From Pseudomonadota bacterium (GTDB lineage Bacteria; Pseudomonadota; Alphaproteobacteria; Reyranellales; Reyranellaceae), in the NCBI GenBank assembly GCA_018240695.1, contig JAFEFH010000027.1:1-32095 (forward strand): 32,095 bases of DNA, written 5' to 3'. Shown piece after piece: positions 15,872-24,867 of this stretch. Position numbers and translations under genes: made by a program. Numbering within the stretch: the first letter of the stretch is position 1; each line of letters opens with the position of its first letter. The notes beneath the pieces are model-generated. The model saw nothing but the letters and a program-made list of their open reading frames with translations. It had not been told where the DNA came from and did no database searches.

Positions 15872-16909
15872 CGCCTGCAACCGCTTCTCGCGACGGCGGC
15901 TCCATTGCGACATCGCGAAACAGGCGAACCAGTAGATCGCGCCGGCGAAGACATAGGCTTCCATGTTCATGCCGACCCAAGCGGGATCGGCAAGGGCTGC
16001 CTGGGCGATGCCCAGCAGGTCGAACAGGGACACGATCAGCACCAGGGTCGTGTTCTTGAACAGCGCGATGAACTCGTTGGTCATCGCCGGCAGCGCGATG
16101 CGCAGCGCCTGCGGCAGCACGATGCGGCGCTGGATGCGCCAGTAGCCGAGCCCCAGCGCCTGGGCCGCCTCGGTCTGGCCCTCGGGCAGCGCCTGCAGGC
16201 CGCCGCGCACGGCCTCGGCCATGTAGGCCGCGATCACGAAGGCCAGCCCCAGCACGGCGCGCGCCAGCCGATCGACGTCGAAGCCGCTCGGCATGATCAG
16301 CGGCAGCAGCAGCGAGGCCAGGAAGATCACGGTGATGATCGGCACGCCGCGCCAGAACTCGATGAAGACCACCGACGCGAAGCGGATCAGCGGCAGGCGC
16401 GAGCGGCGGCCCAGCGCCAGCAGGATGCCGAGCGGCACGGCGATCAGCCCCGCGTAGATCGTGAGCACGAGGGTGAGCATCAGCCCGCCCCACTCGCGCG
16501 TCTCCACGATGCGCAGGCCGAGGCCGCCATAGAGCAGCCACAGGCCGGCCAGCGGCAGCACCGTCACCGATGCGATCGCAAGCCCGCGCCGGTGCGGCAG
16601 GCCGCGCCACGACAGCAGGCCGGCCGTCGCGACCAGCAAGGCGCCCGCGATGTCGACCCGCCAGCGCTCGGGGATCGGATACTGGCCGTACATGAACTGG
16701 CTGAAACGCACGCGCACAAAGACCCAGCAGGCGCCGTCGCCCTTGCAGGCGTCGCGGCTGGTACCGTTCCAGGTGGCGTCGAACACCAGCCAGTGCAGCA
16801 GCGGCACCGAGAGCCGCCAGACGACGTAGAGGCAGACCAGCGTGATCGCCGCATCGACCGGCGTCGCGAACAGGCGCTGGCGCAGGGTCTGGAGCCACGG
16901 CGACTTCAT
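15857..16909 (-). CDS. aapM: General amino-acid ABC transporter permease AapM (BztC-like)
   Basis: 350 aa inner-membrane permease. An N-terminal membrane segment (about 20-42) and a periplasmic loop with C54/C61 (DACKGDGACWVF) are hallmarks of the AapM/BztC branch. Several further helices follow, then the binding-protein-dependent transport domain. The EAA loop that contacts the ATPase is EAAQALGLGYWRIQ (247-260), followed by VLPQALRIALPAM. With AapQ it forms the membrane channel for broad-range L-amino-acid uptake. Its start codon overlaps the aapQ stop (ATGA, 16906-16909), implying coupled translation. In rhizobial aap loci the ATPase gene aapP follows aapM. Here a convergent tautomerase gene follows instead, so the ATPase must come from elsewhere. 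Confidence 0.92.
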   Translation of the reverse strand: MKSPWLQTLRQRLFATPVDAAITLVCLYVVWRLSVPLLHWLVFDATWNGTSRDACKGDGACWVFVRVRFSQFMYGQYPIPERWRVDIAGALLVATAGLLSWRGLPHRRGLAIASVTVLPLAGLWLLYGGLGLRIVETREWGGLMLTLVLTIYAGLIAVPLGILLALGRRSRLPLIRFASVVFIEFWRGVPIITVIFLASLLLPLIMPSGFDVDRLARAVLGLAFVIAAYMAEAVRGGLQALPEGQTEAAQALGLGYWRIQRRIVLPQALRIALPAMTNEFIALFKNTTLVLIVSLFDLLGIAQAALADPAWVGMNMEAYVFAGAIYWFACFAMSQWSRRREKRLQAAYGR

Positions 16910-18060
16910 CGCGTCACCAATTTATGGCGCGCGTTGTACCAGTTCATGAAGACCGACACCGCGAGGCTGAGCGCGAGGTAGATCGCCAGCGTGATGGCGA
17001 TGATCTCGATCGACTGTCCGGTCGAGACCAGCGCCGAGCCCATGAACACCGCGACGATCTCGGGGTAGGCGATGGCCGCGCCCAGCGAGGAGTTCTTGAT
17101 CAGGTTCAGATACTGGCTGGTGATCGGCGGGATGATCACCGGCATGGCCTGCGGGATCACCACCAGTCGCACGATCCGGCCTTCGGTCAGGCCGAGCGCG
17201 CGGGCGGCGTCGATCTGGCCTTGCCGCACCGACAGGATGCCGCCGCGCACGACCTCGGCGATGAAGCCTGCCGTATAGGTCGAGAGGGCGGCGAACAGCG
17301 CCACGAACTCCGGCACCAGCACGAAGCCGCCGCGATAGTTGAAGCCGCGCAAGGTGGGCACGTCCCACGCCGTCGTCATGCCGCCCGCCACCAGAGCCAG
17401 GATCGGCAGCACGCCACACAGAACCAAGCCCACCGGCCATACCGGAAAGTCGCGGCCGGTGCGCGCCTGCCGCCGCGCCGCCCAGCGCGCGAGGCCGAAT
17501 TGCACGGCCACCAGCACCACGATGGCGGCGAGCGCGAGGCGCAGGCCGGTCACGTCGTCGGGGGTCGGGATCGACAGGCCGCGGCGGTTGAGGAAGATCA
17601 CGCCCAGGAAGTCGGCGCTGTCGCGCGGCGTCGGCAGCGCCGCCAGCACGCCGAAGTACCAGAACAGGATGAAGAACAGCAGCGGGATGTTGCGCACGAA
17701 CTCGATGTAGAAGCCCGCGAGGCTCGACAGCAGCCAGTTGCGCGACAGCCGCAGCAGGCCGACCGTGAAGCCGATCGCCGTCGCGACCACGATCGCCGCG
17801 GCCGAGACGAGCAGCGTGTTGACGATGCCGGTCCACAGCAGCGCCAGGATGTTGTCGGAGGGCCGGTAGCCGGTAAGGTTGAACGGGACCTCGATGCCCG
17901 AGTCGCGCCACAGGAACTTGAAGCCGGACGCGATGCCCGCCTTCACCATGTTCTCCGAGGCGTTGCGCACGAAGAACCAGATGACGGCGACCGTCACGAG
18001 GGTCGCCGCCGCCTGCCAGAGGATGTCGCGGACCTTGCGGTCGCGCAGGAACGTCAGCAT
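16906..18060 (-). CDS. aapQ: General amino-acid ABC transporter permease AapQ (BztB-like)
   Basis: 384 aa inner-membrane permease. The first helix (about 15-31) is followed by a periplasmic segment and GYRPSDNILALLWTGIVNTLL (64-84), the start of the transport domain. EFVRNIPLLFFILFWYF (120-136) is characteristic of polar amino-acid permeases. A family-typical insertion with extra helices (about 150-245) splits the domain. The EAA loop is DAARALGLTEGRIV (284-297), then VIPQAMPVIIPP. It forms the heterodimeric channel with AapM. The gene lies 19 bases after aapJ and overlaps aapM by four bases, so the three form one transcription unit. Confidence 0.93.
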   Translation of the reverse strand: MLTFLRDRKVRDILWQAAATLVTVAVIWFFVRNASENMVKAGIASGFKFLWRDSGIEVPFNLTGYRPSDNILALLWTGIVNTLLVSAAAIVVATAIGFTVGLLRLSRNWLLSSLAGFYIEFVRNIPLLFFILFWYFGVLAALPTPRDSADFLGVIFLNRRGLSIPTPDDVTGLRLALAAIVVLVAVQFGLARWAARRQARTGRDFPVWPVGLVLCGVLPILALVAGGMTTAWDVPTLRGFNYRGGFVLVPEFVALFAALSTYTAGFIAEVVRGGILSVRQGQIDAARALGLTEGRIVRLVVIPQAMPVIIPPITSQYLNLIKNSSLGAAIAYPEIVAVFMGSALVSTGQSIEIIAITLAIYLALSLAVSVFMNWYNARHKLVTR

Positions 18061-18079
18061 CAGCCGACGAGGACGACCG

Positions 18080-19123
18080 TCACTGGAACGGCGGCGTGAA
18101 CAGCAGGCCGCCCTTGGTCCATAGCTCGTTGCTGCCGCGCTTCAGCTTCAGCGCCGAGCCCATGCCGACGGTGCGCTCGTAGCTCTCGCCGTAGTTTCCG
18201 ACCTGCTTGATGAGGTTGTAGGCCCAGTCGTTCGACAGGCCCATCATCTCGCCGAACTTGCCCTCGACGCCCAGCAGGCGGCGGACCTCGGAGTTGGTCG
18301 ACTTGGCCTTCATCTCGTCGACGTTCTTCGACGTGACACCCAGCGCCTCGGCGGCGATCTGCGCGTTCAGCACCCAGCGCACCACCAGCTGCCAGCGCTC
18401 GTCGCCCCAGCGCGTGGTCGGGCCCTGCGGATCGTTCGAGATCACCTCGGTCAGGATCTGGTGCTCGGCCGGGTTCTTGAACTTGATGCGCTGGCCGGCG
18501 AGCGCGCCGAGGCCCGCGGTGTAGGCGTCGCAGCGGCCCTGGTCGTAGGCAGAGATCGCGTCGTCGTTCTTCTGGAAGTTGATGATCGTGATCTTGAGGT
18601 TGCGCTCGCGGAACCAGTCGGCCGCGGTCTTCTCCTCGGTCGAGCCGGCGGCGACGCAGACCGTGGCGTCGGCGAGGTCCTTGACCGCCGTGACCTTGGC
18701 CTTGGTGCGCACCACGAAGGTCTGGCCTTCGTAGAAGTTGATGCCCTGGAAGTTCACGCCGAGCGTGGCGTTGCGCGAGAAGGTGATGGTGGTATTGCGC
18801 GCCAGCAGGTCGACCTGCTTGGACTGCAACACCGGCCAGCGCTGCTGCACCGAGGTCGGCGTGTACTTCACCTTGGTGGCGTCGCCCAGCACGGCGGCCG
18901 CCAGCGATTTGCAGTAGTCGACGTCGAGGCCCGACCACTCGCCCTTGTCGTTGGCGAAGGAAAAGCCCGGCAGGCCGAGATGCACGCCGCATTCGATGTG
19001 GCCGCGCGCCTTCACGGCATCGAGCGTCTCGCTGGGCGCCAGCGTCTGCGCCATCGCCGGCCCGGCAATCAGAGAGCCGGCGATCGAACAGGCCGCCGCG
19101 GCGGCCAGACCGTAGAACTTCAT
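18080..19123 (-). CDS. aapJ: General amino-acid ABC transporter substrate-binding protein AapJ
   Basis: 347 aa periplasmic binding protein of family 3. The signal peptide is MKFYGLAAAAACSIAG with cleavage near AMAQ-TLAPSE. The mature part opens with TLDAVKARGHIECGVHLGLPG, and FSFANDKGEWSGLDVDYCK holds the ligand-side Asp-rich signature of amino-acid receptors. RNTTITFSRNATLGVNF, the ATVCVAAGSTEEKTAADW block and NYGESYERTVG near the C-terminus are typical of AapJ/BztA. It should bind a broad set of L-amino acids and deliver them to AapQM. The start has GGGGGAG upstream; the frame is open further 5', but only this ATG gives a signal peptide. It diverges from hutF over 49 bases. Confidence 0.93.
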   Translation of the reverse strand: MKFYGLAAAAACSIAGSLIAGPAMAQTLAPSETLDAVKARGHIECGVHLGLPGFSFANDKGEWSGLDVDYCKSLAAAVLGDATKVKYTPTSVQQRWPVLQSKQVDLLARNTTITFSRNATLGVNFQGINFYEGQTFVVRTKAKVTAVKDLADATVCVAAGSTEEKTAADWFRERNLKITIINFQKNDDAISAYDQGRCDAYTAGLGALAGQRIKFKNPAEHQILTEVISNDPQGPTTRWGDERWQLVVRWVLNAQIAAEALGVTSKNVDEMKAKSTNSEVRRLLGVEGKFGEMMGLSNDWAYNLIKQVGNYGESYERTVGMGSALKLKRGSNELWTKGGLLFTPPFQ

Positions 19124-19172
19124 GAAAAACTCCCCCTCAACAGGTCCCGTCGGATACCGTACAAGCCATCGC

Positions 19173-20471
19173 ATGGCGAGTAAATTGCACCTCGAAACGG
19201 CGCTTCTGCCCGGCGGTTGGGCGACCGACGTCGTGCTGACCGTCGAGCACGGCACGATCGTTGCCATCGGCGCCTCCGGCGGTGACGCGGCGGAGCGAAT
19301 CCACGGCATTTCCGTGCCCGGCCTGCCCAACCTGCACAGCCACGCCTTCCAGCGCGCCATGGCCGGCCTGACCGAACGACGCGGCGCGGCCACGGATTCT
19401 TTTTGGACCTGGCGCGAGCAGATGTATCGCTTCGTCGACCGTCTCACGCCCGACGACCTCGAGGCGATCGCCGCTCTGGCCTACATCGAGATGCTCGAGG
19501 CGGGCTTCACGTCGGTGGCCGAGTTCCACTACCTGCATCACCAGCCCGACGGGCGCCCCTACGACAATATCGGCGAAATGTCGGAGCGCATCGTTACCGC
19601 CGCCGATACCGCCGGCATCGGCCTCATCCTGCTGCCGGTGTTCTATCGCCAGGGCGGGTTCGGCGGGCAGCCGGCGACCGCGGGCCAACGCCGCTTCCTC
19701 AACACGCGCGAGAGTTACGCCCGCCTGATGGAGACGCGCGTACCGGGCGGCACCATCGGCATCGCGCCGCACTCGCTGCGCGCCGTGACGCTCGACGACC
19801 TGACATGGGCTGCCACGACCTTTCCGAAGGGACCGGCGCACATCCACATCAGCGAGCAGACGCGCGAGGTCGACGATTGCCTCGCCGCACACGGCAAACG
19901 ACCGATCGACCTGCTGATGGACACGGTCGAGATCGATGCGCGCTGGTTCCTGATCCACGCCACCCACGCCGATGCGGGCGAAATCGCGCGCCTCGCGACG
20001 GCCCAGGCGACCGTCGGCCTCTGCCCGATCACGGAAGCCAATCTCGGCGACGGCCTGTTCGACGTCCCTGCCCTGCTCGCCCGCAACGGCCGCTTCGGGG
20101 TCGGCTCGGACTCGAACGTCCGCATCTCCGCCGCCGACGAACTGCGCACACTGGAGTACGGCCAGCGCCTGACGCGGCGCGAGCGCAACGTGCTGGGCGA
20201 TCCGACGCGCTCGACCGGCCGGCGTCTGTTCGAGGCGGCGCTCGGCCCCAACGCGCTCGCCGTCGGCCAGGGCGCCGACTTCGTGGTGCTCGACGGCAGC
20301 GGTCTCGGGGGCGACGCCGCGCTCGATCACTGGATCTTTGCCGCCGACAACGCTGCCGTGCGCTCGGTCTACTGTAGAGGCGTGCCCGTCGTGCAGCAGG
20401 GCCGCCACAAGGACCGGGACGGACTGCTCGCCAAGTACCGCAACGCAGTGAGTCGCTTGCTGTCGGCTTGA
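19173..20471 (+). CDS. hutF: Formimidoylglutamate deiminase HutF
   Basis: 432 aa amidohydrolase. The Zn motif is H55-S-H57 in LPNLHSHAFQRAMAGLTER, a strong HutF signature. HIHISEQTREVDDC carries the next metal/substrate residues and GVGSDSNVRISAADELR the late Asp. In the five-step histidine pathway it converts N-formimidoyl-L-glutamate to N-formyl-L-glutamate and ammonia. No hutH, hutU, hutI or hutG is in the window, so hutF stands alone next to an amino-acid transporter, which could supply histidine (inference). The chosen ATG fits the usual N-terminus (LHLETALLPGGWATDV). A second in-frame ATG at 19122 overlaps the aapJ start region and would add 17 unlikely residues. Confidence 0.93.
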   Translation: MASKLHLETALLPGGWATDVVLTVEHGTIVAIGASGGDAAERIHGISVPGLPNLHSHAFQRAMAGLTERRGAATDSFWTWREQMYRFVDRLTPDDLEAIAALAYIEMLEAGFTSVAEFHYLHHQPDGRPYDNIGEMSERIVTAADTAGIGLILLPVFYRQGGFGGQPATAGQRRFLNTRESYARLMETRVPGGTIGIAPHSLRAVTLDDLTWAATTFPKGPAHIHISEQTREVDDCLAAHGKRPIDLLMDTVEIDARWFLIHATHADAGEIARLATAQATVGLCPITEANLGDGLFDVPALLARNGRFGVGSDSNVRISAADELRTLEYGQRLTRRERNVLGDPTRSTGRRLFEAALGPNALAVGQGADFVVLDGSGLGGDAALDHWIFAADNAAVRSVYCRGVPVVQQGRHKDRDGLLAKYRNAVSRLLSA

Positions 20472-20521
20472 CCGTCATGGCACAGTAATTTTGACGATGC
20501 ATCTCACGGTTGAGACGACAC

Positions 20522-21559
20522 ATGCGAAAGACGGGATCGTTCTTTGCTGCCGTGGCAGTGGCCCTGGCCCTCGGCGCGTGCAGCGTGACACTGGACGTCT
20601 ACAGCATCGTCGGCGGTGACGAGGTCTACACCGGCTCGACGACAGGCACGGCCGAAGGCGGCTCGATGACCCTGCAAAACGGCAAGGGAGGCCAATGCAT
20701 CGGGCAGCGCGTCGGCAACATCAGCGGCGGCAACGGCTTCCTCAACTGTAGCGACGGTGTCCGCGCCCAGATCCAGTACGTGGCGCTCAGCATGATGACA
20801 GGCTATGGCTTCGGCACAGCTTCCGACGGCCGATCGATCCGCTTTACCTATGGGCTCAGTCGTGAAGAAGGCGCCAAGTACCTGGGCGGCGCGATACCCG
20901 CGGCGGCCTCGGCATCGACCGCCCCACCCACGAAGAAGAGCAGCGGCACGGGCTTCTTCATCACACGACAGGGCCATCTGCTGACCAACGCCCACGTCGT
21001 CAAGGACTGCAAGGAGATCGACGTCTCCTCGGTCGGCGGCGGCTCGTCGACGGCCACGCTGCTGAAACGCGATGAGCGGAACGACCTTGCGCTCCTGCAA
21101 GCCGGCGCGCCGCGAGCGGTTGCGGGACTGCGCAGCGCGCGCCAGGTGCGGCAGGGCGAGACCGTCGTCGCCTTCGGCTTTCCTCTGCCCAGTTACATTT
21201 CATCGGGCGGTGCGCTCACGACAGGCACCGTCAGCGCCCTCGCCGGTCCGAGGGACGATTCACGCTATCTCCAGATGTCGACGCAGATCCAGCCGGGCAA
21301 TAGCGGCGGGCCGCTGCTGGACACGACGGGCGCGGTCGTGGGCGTCACCACCGCCAGCCTCAATGACGTCGAGCTATTCCGCAGGACGGGCTCGGTGCCG
21401 CAGAACGTCAACTTCGCCCTCAAGGTCGATGTGGTGCGGACCTTCCTCGATTCCGCAGGCGTCGCCGCCGAGACGAGCACCGGCGGGCGCGAACTCAGCC
21501 TGCCGGACATCGGCGAACGGGCGCGCGCCTTCACCGTCGTCGTCGAGTGCAAGCGCTAG
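20522..21559 (+). CDS. Trypsin-like serine protease lipoprotein with an unknown N-terminal domain
   Basis: 345 aa. The signal peptide ends in the lipobox LGAC, so C20 should be lipidated and the protein membrane-anchored in the periplasm. Residues about 21-125 form a Gly/Thr-rich domain (VYTGSTTGTAEGG, C59, C76, RFTYG) that is not a protease fold and was not recognised; it resembles small beta-rich lipoprotein domains. A short Ala/Ser/Pro/Lys linker (126-140) leads to a DegP-like protease domain with H158 (TNAHVV), D188 (RNDLALL) and S261 (QPGNSGGP). The triad is complete, and there is no PDZ domain. ATG 20522 is preferred to an in-frame TTG at 20510. It may act in envelope protein quality control or processing (inference). 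Confidence 0.88.
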   Translation: MRKTGSFFAAVAVALALGACSVTLDVYSIVGGDEVYTGSTTGTAEGGSMTLQNGKGGQCIGQRVGNISGGNGFLNCSDGVRAQIQYVALSMMTGYGFGTASDGRSIRFTYGLSREEGAKYLGGAIPAAASASTAPPTKKSSGTGFFITRQGHLLTNAHVVKDCKEIDVSSVGGGSSTATLLKRDERNDLALLQAGAPRAVAGLRSARQVRQGETVVAFGFPLPSYISSGGALTTGTVSALAGPRDDSRYLQMSTQIQPGNSGGPLLDTTGAVVGVTTASLNDVELFRRTGSVPQNVNFALKVDVVRTFLDSAGVAAETSTGGRELSLPDIGERARAFTVVVECKR

Positions 21560-21566
21560 CCGGCAG

Positions 21567-23129
21567 CTACTTCTTCTCGATGTTCCAGTAGACCGGCACC
21601 GGCGAAGGCACGGCGCCCTCGATGTTCCGCCGCATGGCGGCGGCCTGCGTGTACTGGCCGAGGAAGGCGTGCGTCGGGTTCTCGGCGGCACGCTCCTGCA
21701 ACTGCTCGACGATCTCGCGGCGCTTGGCCTCGTCGGGCTGGTCGGCGAAGGCCTGGCGCAGCTTGGTGTTCTCGGCATCGCACGGCCAGCCGAACCACGC
21801 CTTGTCGCAGGTCGCGGCGATGAACGAATAGGTCAACGGGTCGAGCGCGTCGGCCGAGCTGGTCGAGGTGATCAGCGCGTTCCAGCCGCCCTTGTCGGGC
21901 GCATCCTTCTTGGCGCGCCGGCTGACCAGCGTCTGCCAGTCCATCGACTGCATGTCGACCTTCATGCCGATCTTCTCCATCACCTGCTTGGCGACCGGCG
22001 CCATGTTGGTGAGCACGTAGAGGTCGGTGGAGTGCATCAGCACCACGGGCGTGCCGTCATAGCCACCCTCCTTCAGCAGCTCCTTGGCCTTGGCGATGTT
22101 GCCCTCGTACTTGTCGTCGAAGCCCTTGGTCGTGGCATAGGGGCCGCCGCAGACGAACATCGCCTTGCACACCTGGTAGTATTGCGGGTTGCCGATCACC
22201 GCGTCGAGGAACTCCTTCTGCGTGAAGGCGTAGAGCAGCGCCTGGCGGATTTTGGGATTGTCGAACGGCTTGAAGAGCTGGTTGTAGCGGAAGATGTACT
22301 GATTGCCCCACTTGTTGAGGTTGACCAGCTTGATGTCCTTGTCCGCCTCGAGGATCGGATAGAGGTCGTGCTGCGGCGCCTCGATCATGTCGATGTCGCC
22401 CTTCTCCAGCGCGTTGATCGCGGTCTGGGTGTCGGGAATCGCCAACCACTCGACCTTGTCGACCTTGGCGACCTTGCCGCCGGCCAGGCCAGAGGGCGGC
22501 TCGGCGCGCGGCTTATAGTTGGGGTTCTTCACGTAGACCGTCTTCTCGCCGGGCTTGGTCTCGTCGAGCTTCAGCATGAACGGGCCCGAGCCGGTATAGT
22601 CGCTGATCTGCTTGTGGGCGTCGGTCTCGGCCACGCGCTTGGGCATGATGAAGGCATTGCCCGAGGGCTTGGCCAGCGCCTGGAGCACGATGCCGGTCTT
22701 GTGCTTCAAGGTAAGCCGGAAGGTTTTGGCATCGACGGCGTCGATCTTGTCGAGCTTGGTCCACAGCAGGATGCCGAGCGCATCGCGCTTGGCCCAGCGC
22801 TGGAGCGAGGCAACCACGTCTTCCGACGTGACCGGCTTGCCGTCGTGGAAGGCGAGCCCGTCGCGCAAGGTGAAGGTCCAGACGAGCTGGTCGGGCGAGA
22901 CCTCCCACTTGTCGACCATCTGCGGCTTGATCTTGAGGTCGCCGTCGAGCGCGAACAGCGTGTCGTAGATCATGTAGGCGTGGTTGCGCACGATGAACGC
23001 CGTGGTCCAGATCGGATCGAGGATCTTGAGGTCCGAGTGCATCACCACCCGCAGGGTCGACTGCGCGGCGGCGACACCGGGCACGGCGAACGCCGCGGCG
23101 GCGACGAGGGCAAAGAAACGCTTGCTCAT
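21567..23129 (-). CDS. ABC transporter substrate-binding protein, peptide/dipeptide type (SBP_bac_5)
   Basis: 520 aa family 5 periplasmic binding protein. The signal peptide (MSKRFFALVAAAAFAVPG, cleavage near AAAQ-STLRV) is followed by typical blocks: ILDPIWTTAFIVRNH, WTFTLRDGLAFHDGKPVTSEDVV, GSGPFMLK, the central INALEKGDIDMIEAP, RQALLYAF and LLKEGGYDG. Family members bind peptides, opines, nickel or other solutes for uptake; the ligand here is unknown. No Dpp-type permease or ATPase gene is in the window. Its ATG overlaps the stop of the GMC oxidoreductase gene (ATGA, 23126-23129), so the two are translationally coupled and the receptor may bring in the oxidoreductase substrate or a relative of it (inference). 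Confidence 0.92.
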   Translation of the reverse strand: MSKRFFALVAAAAFAVPGVAAAQSTLRVVMHSDLKILDPIWTTAFIVRNHAYMIYDTLFALDGDLKIKPQMVDKWEVSPDQLVWTFTLRDGLAFHDGKPVTSEDVVASLQRWAKRDALGILLWTKLDKIDAVDAKTFRLTLKHKTGIVLQALAKPSGNAFIMPKRVAETDAHKQISDYTGSGPFMLKLDETKPGEKTVYVKNPNYKPRAEPPSGLAGGKVAKVDKVEWLAIPDTQTAINALEKGDIDMIEAPQHDLYPILEADKDIKLVNLNKWGNQYIFRYNQLFKPFDNPKIRQALLYAFTQKEFLDAVIGNPQYYQVCKAMFVCGGPYATTKGFDDKYEGNIAKAKELLKEGGYDGTPVVLMHSTDLYVLTNMAPVAKQVMEKIGMKVDMQSMDWQTLVSRRAKKDAPDKGGWNALITSTSSADALDPLTYSFIAATCDKAWFGWPCDAENTKLRQAFADQPDEAKRREIVEQLQERAAENPTHAFLGQYTQAAAMRRNIEGAVPSPVPVYWNIEKK

Positions 23130-24763
23130 GCTGTCCTCCTGTCTTCGATCATCATCTGGGCGGCCTTGTCGGCGATCATGATGGTGGGCGTGTTGGTGTT
23201 GCCCGAGGTGATGGTGGGCATCACCGAGGCGTCGACGACGCGCAGCCCCTGGAGCCCGAATACCTTGAGCCGCGCGTCGACCACCGCCGTCGGATCGGAC
23301 GGCAGGCCCATCTTCGCCGTGCCGATGGGATGGAAGATCGTGGTGCCGATGTCGCCCGCGGCCTTGGCGAGCGACGCCTCGTCGTCGCCGACCGACGGGC
23401 CCGGCAGGTACTCCTCGGGACGGAAGCGCTGCAAGGCCGGCTGCTTCATCAGGCGGCGCGTGACGCGGATCGCGTCGGCTGCCACCCGGCGGTCCTCCGG
23501 CGTCGACAGGTAGTTGGGCGCGATCTTCGGCTTGTCGGCCGGATCGGCCGAGCGCAGCCGGATCGTACCGCGCGAGGTCGGGCGGAGGTTGCAGGCGCTG
23601 ACGGTGATTGCCGGGAAGCGGTGCAGCGGCTCGCCGAACTTGTCGAGCGAGAGCGGCTGGACGTGGAACTCGATGTTGGCGCGCTCGTGGTCGGGCGACG
23701 ACATGGTGAAGATGCCGAGCTGCGAGGGCGCCATGGTGAGCGGCCCCTTCTGGAACAACGCGTATTCCAGCCCCATCAGCGCGCGGCCGATCAGCGAGTG
23801 ATAGGTCGTGTTCAGCGTCTTCACGCCCTCGACCTTGTAGATCGAGCGCTGTTGCAGATGATCCTGGAGGTTGCGGCCGACGCCCGCCATCTCGCGCACC
23901 GGCGCGATGCCGAACTCGCTGAGCCAGTCGGCCGGCCCGACACCTGAGAGCTGGAGGATCTGCGGCGAGCCCACGGCGCCGGCCGACAGCACGACCTCGC
24001 CCCTGGCGCGCGCCTCGACCAGCCGCCCGTTCTGGCGGAAGCGCACGCCAACCGCGCGCGTGCCCTCGAACACGATCTTCTCGACCAGCACGCCGGTCTC
24101 GAGCCTGAGGTTCGGCCGCTTCAGCACCGGCTTCAGGAAGGCGCGCGCCGTCGACATGCGTACGCCGCGCTTCTGGTTGACGTGGAAATACCCCACGCCG
24201 TTATTGTCACCGGTGTTGAAGTTGGTCGTGCGCGGCACGCCCATCTCGGACGCCGCGTCGACGACGGCATCGAGCACGTCCCAGCGCAGCCGCGCCTCCT
24301 CGACCCGCCACTCGCCGCCCGCGCCGTGATGCTCGGTCTCGCCGAGGAAGTGATTGTCGAGCCGCTTGAACACCGGCAGCACGTCGTCCCACCCCCAGCC
24401 CGCGAGGCCGAGCTGGCGCCAGTGGTCGTAGTCGCCGGCCTGGCCGCGCATCGAGATCATGCCGTTGATCGCCGAGCAACCGCCGATCACCTTGCCGCGC
24501 GGATAGTTGAGCGCGCGGCCGTTGAGGCCGGGCTCGCTCTCGGTCTTGAACATCCAGTCGGCGCGCGGGTTGCCCATCGCGAACAGGTAGCCGACGGGAA
24601 TGTGGAACCAGATCCAGTTGTCCTTGCCGCCCGCCTCCAGCAGCAGCACGCGCGTCTTCGGGTCGGCCGAGAGGCGGTTGGCGAGAACGCAGCCCGCCGA
24701 ACCGGCGCCGACGACGATGTAGTCGAAGTCTCCTTCGAGCCGGGTTACCTCGTCCACCGCCAT
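23126..24763 (-). CDS. GMC family oxidoreductase (choline dehydrogenase-like)
   Basis: 545 aa FAD-dependent alcohol dehydrogenase or oxidase. The dinucleotide motif GAGSAG is at 19-24, after FDYIVVGA, and is followed by LLLEAGG. The GMC signatures NYPRGKVIGGCSAINGM and GAVGSPQILQLSGVGP are both present. The catalytic pair is H478 (IFHPIGTAKMG) and N522 (SGNTNTPTIMIAD), spaced exactly as in choline oxidase (44 residues). It should oxidise an alcohol to an aldehyde or ketone. ATG 24763 has AGGAG directly upstream; codons further 5' form an unrelated extension. It is the first gene of a two-gene unit with the peptide-type receptor and diverges from the amidohydrolase at 24868. Confidence 0.93.
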   Translation of the reverse strand: MAVDEVTRLEGDFDYIVVGAGSAGCVLANRLSADPKTRVLLLEAGGKDNWIWFHIPVGYLFAMGNPRADWMFKTESEPGLNGRALNYPRGKVIGGCSAINGMISMRGQAGDYDHWRQLGLAGWGWDDVLPVFKRLDNHFLGETEHHGAGGEWRVEEARLRWDVLDAVVDAASEMGVPRTTNFNTGDNNGVGYFHVNQKRGVRMSTARAFLKPVLKRPNLRLETGVLVEKIVFEGTRAVGVRFRQNGRLVEARARGEVVLSAGAVGSPQILQLSGVGPADWLSEFGIAPVREMAGVGRNLQDHLQQRSIYKVEGVKTLNTTYHSLIGRALMGLEYALFQKGPLTMAPSQLGIFTMSSPDHERANIEFHVQPLSLDKFGEPLHRFPAITVSACNLRPTSRGTIRLRSADPADKPKIAPNYLSTPEDRRVAADAIRVTRRLMKQPALQRFRPEEYLPGPSVGDDEASLAKAAGDIGTTIFHPIGTAKMGLPSDPTAVVDARLKVFGLQGLRVVDASVMPTITSGNTNTPTIMIADKAAQMMIEDRRTA

Positions 24764-24867
24764 TGCCTGCTCCTGAGCCGATGCGCGAAACCCGACAGGC
24801 ATTGTGGGCATTGCCGGGCCTGTCGCGCCACGCGCATACTTTAGCGAAGGAATCCAAGGGAGCGACC

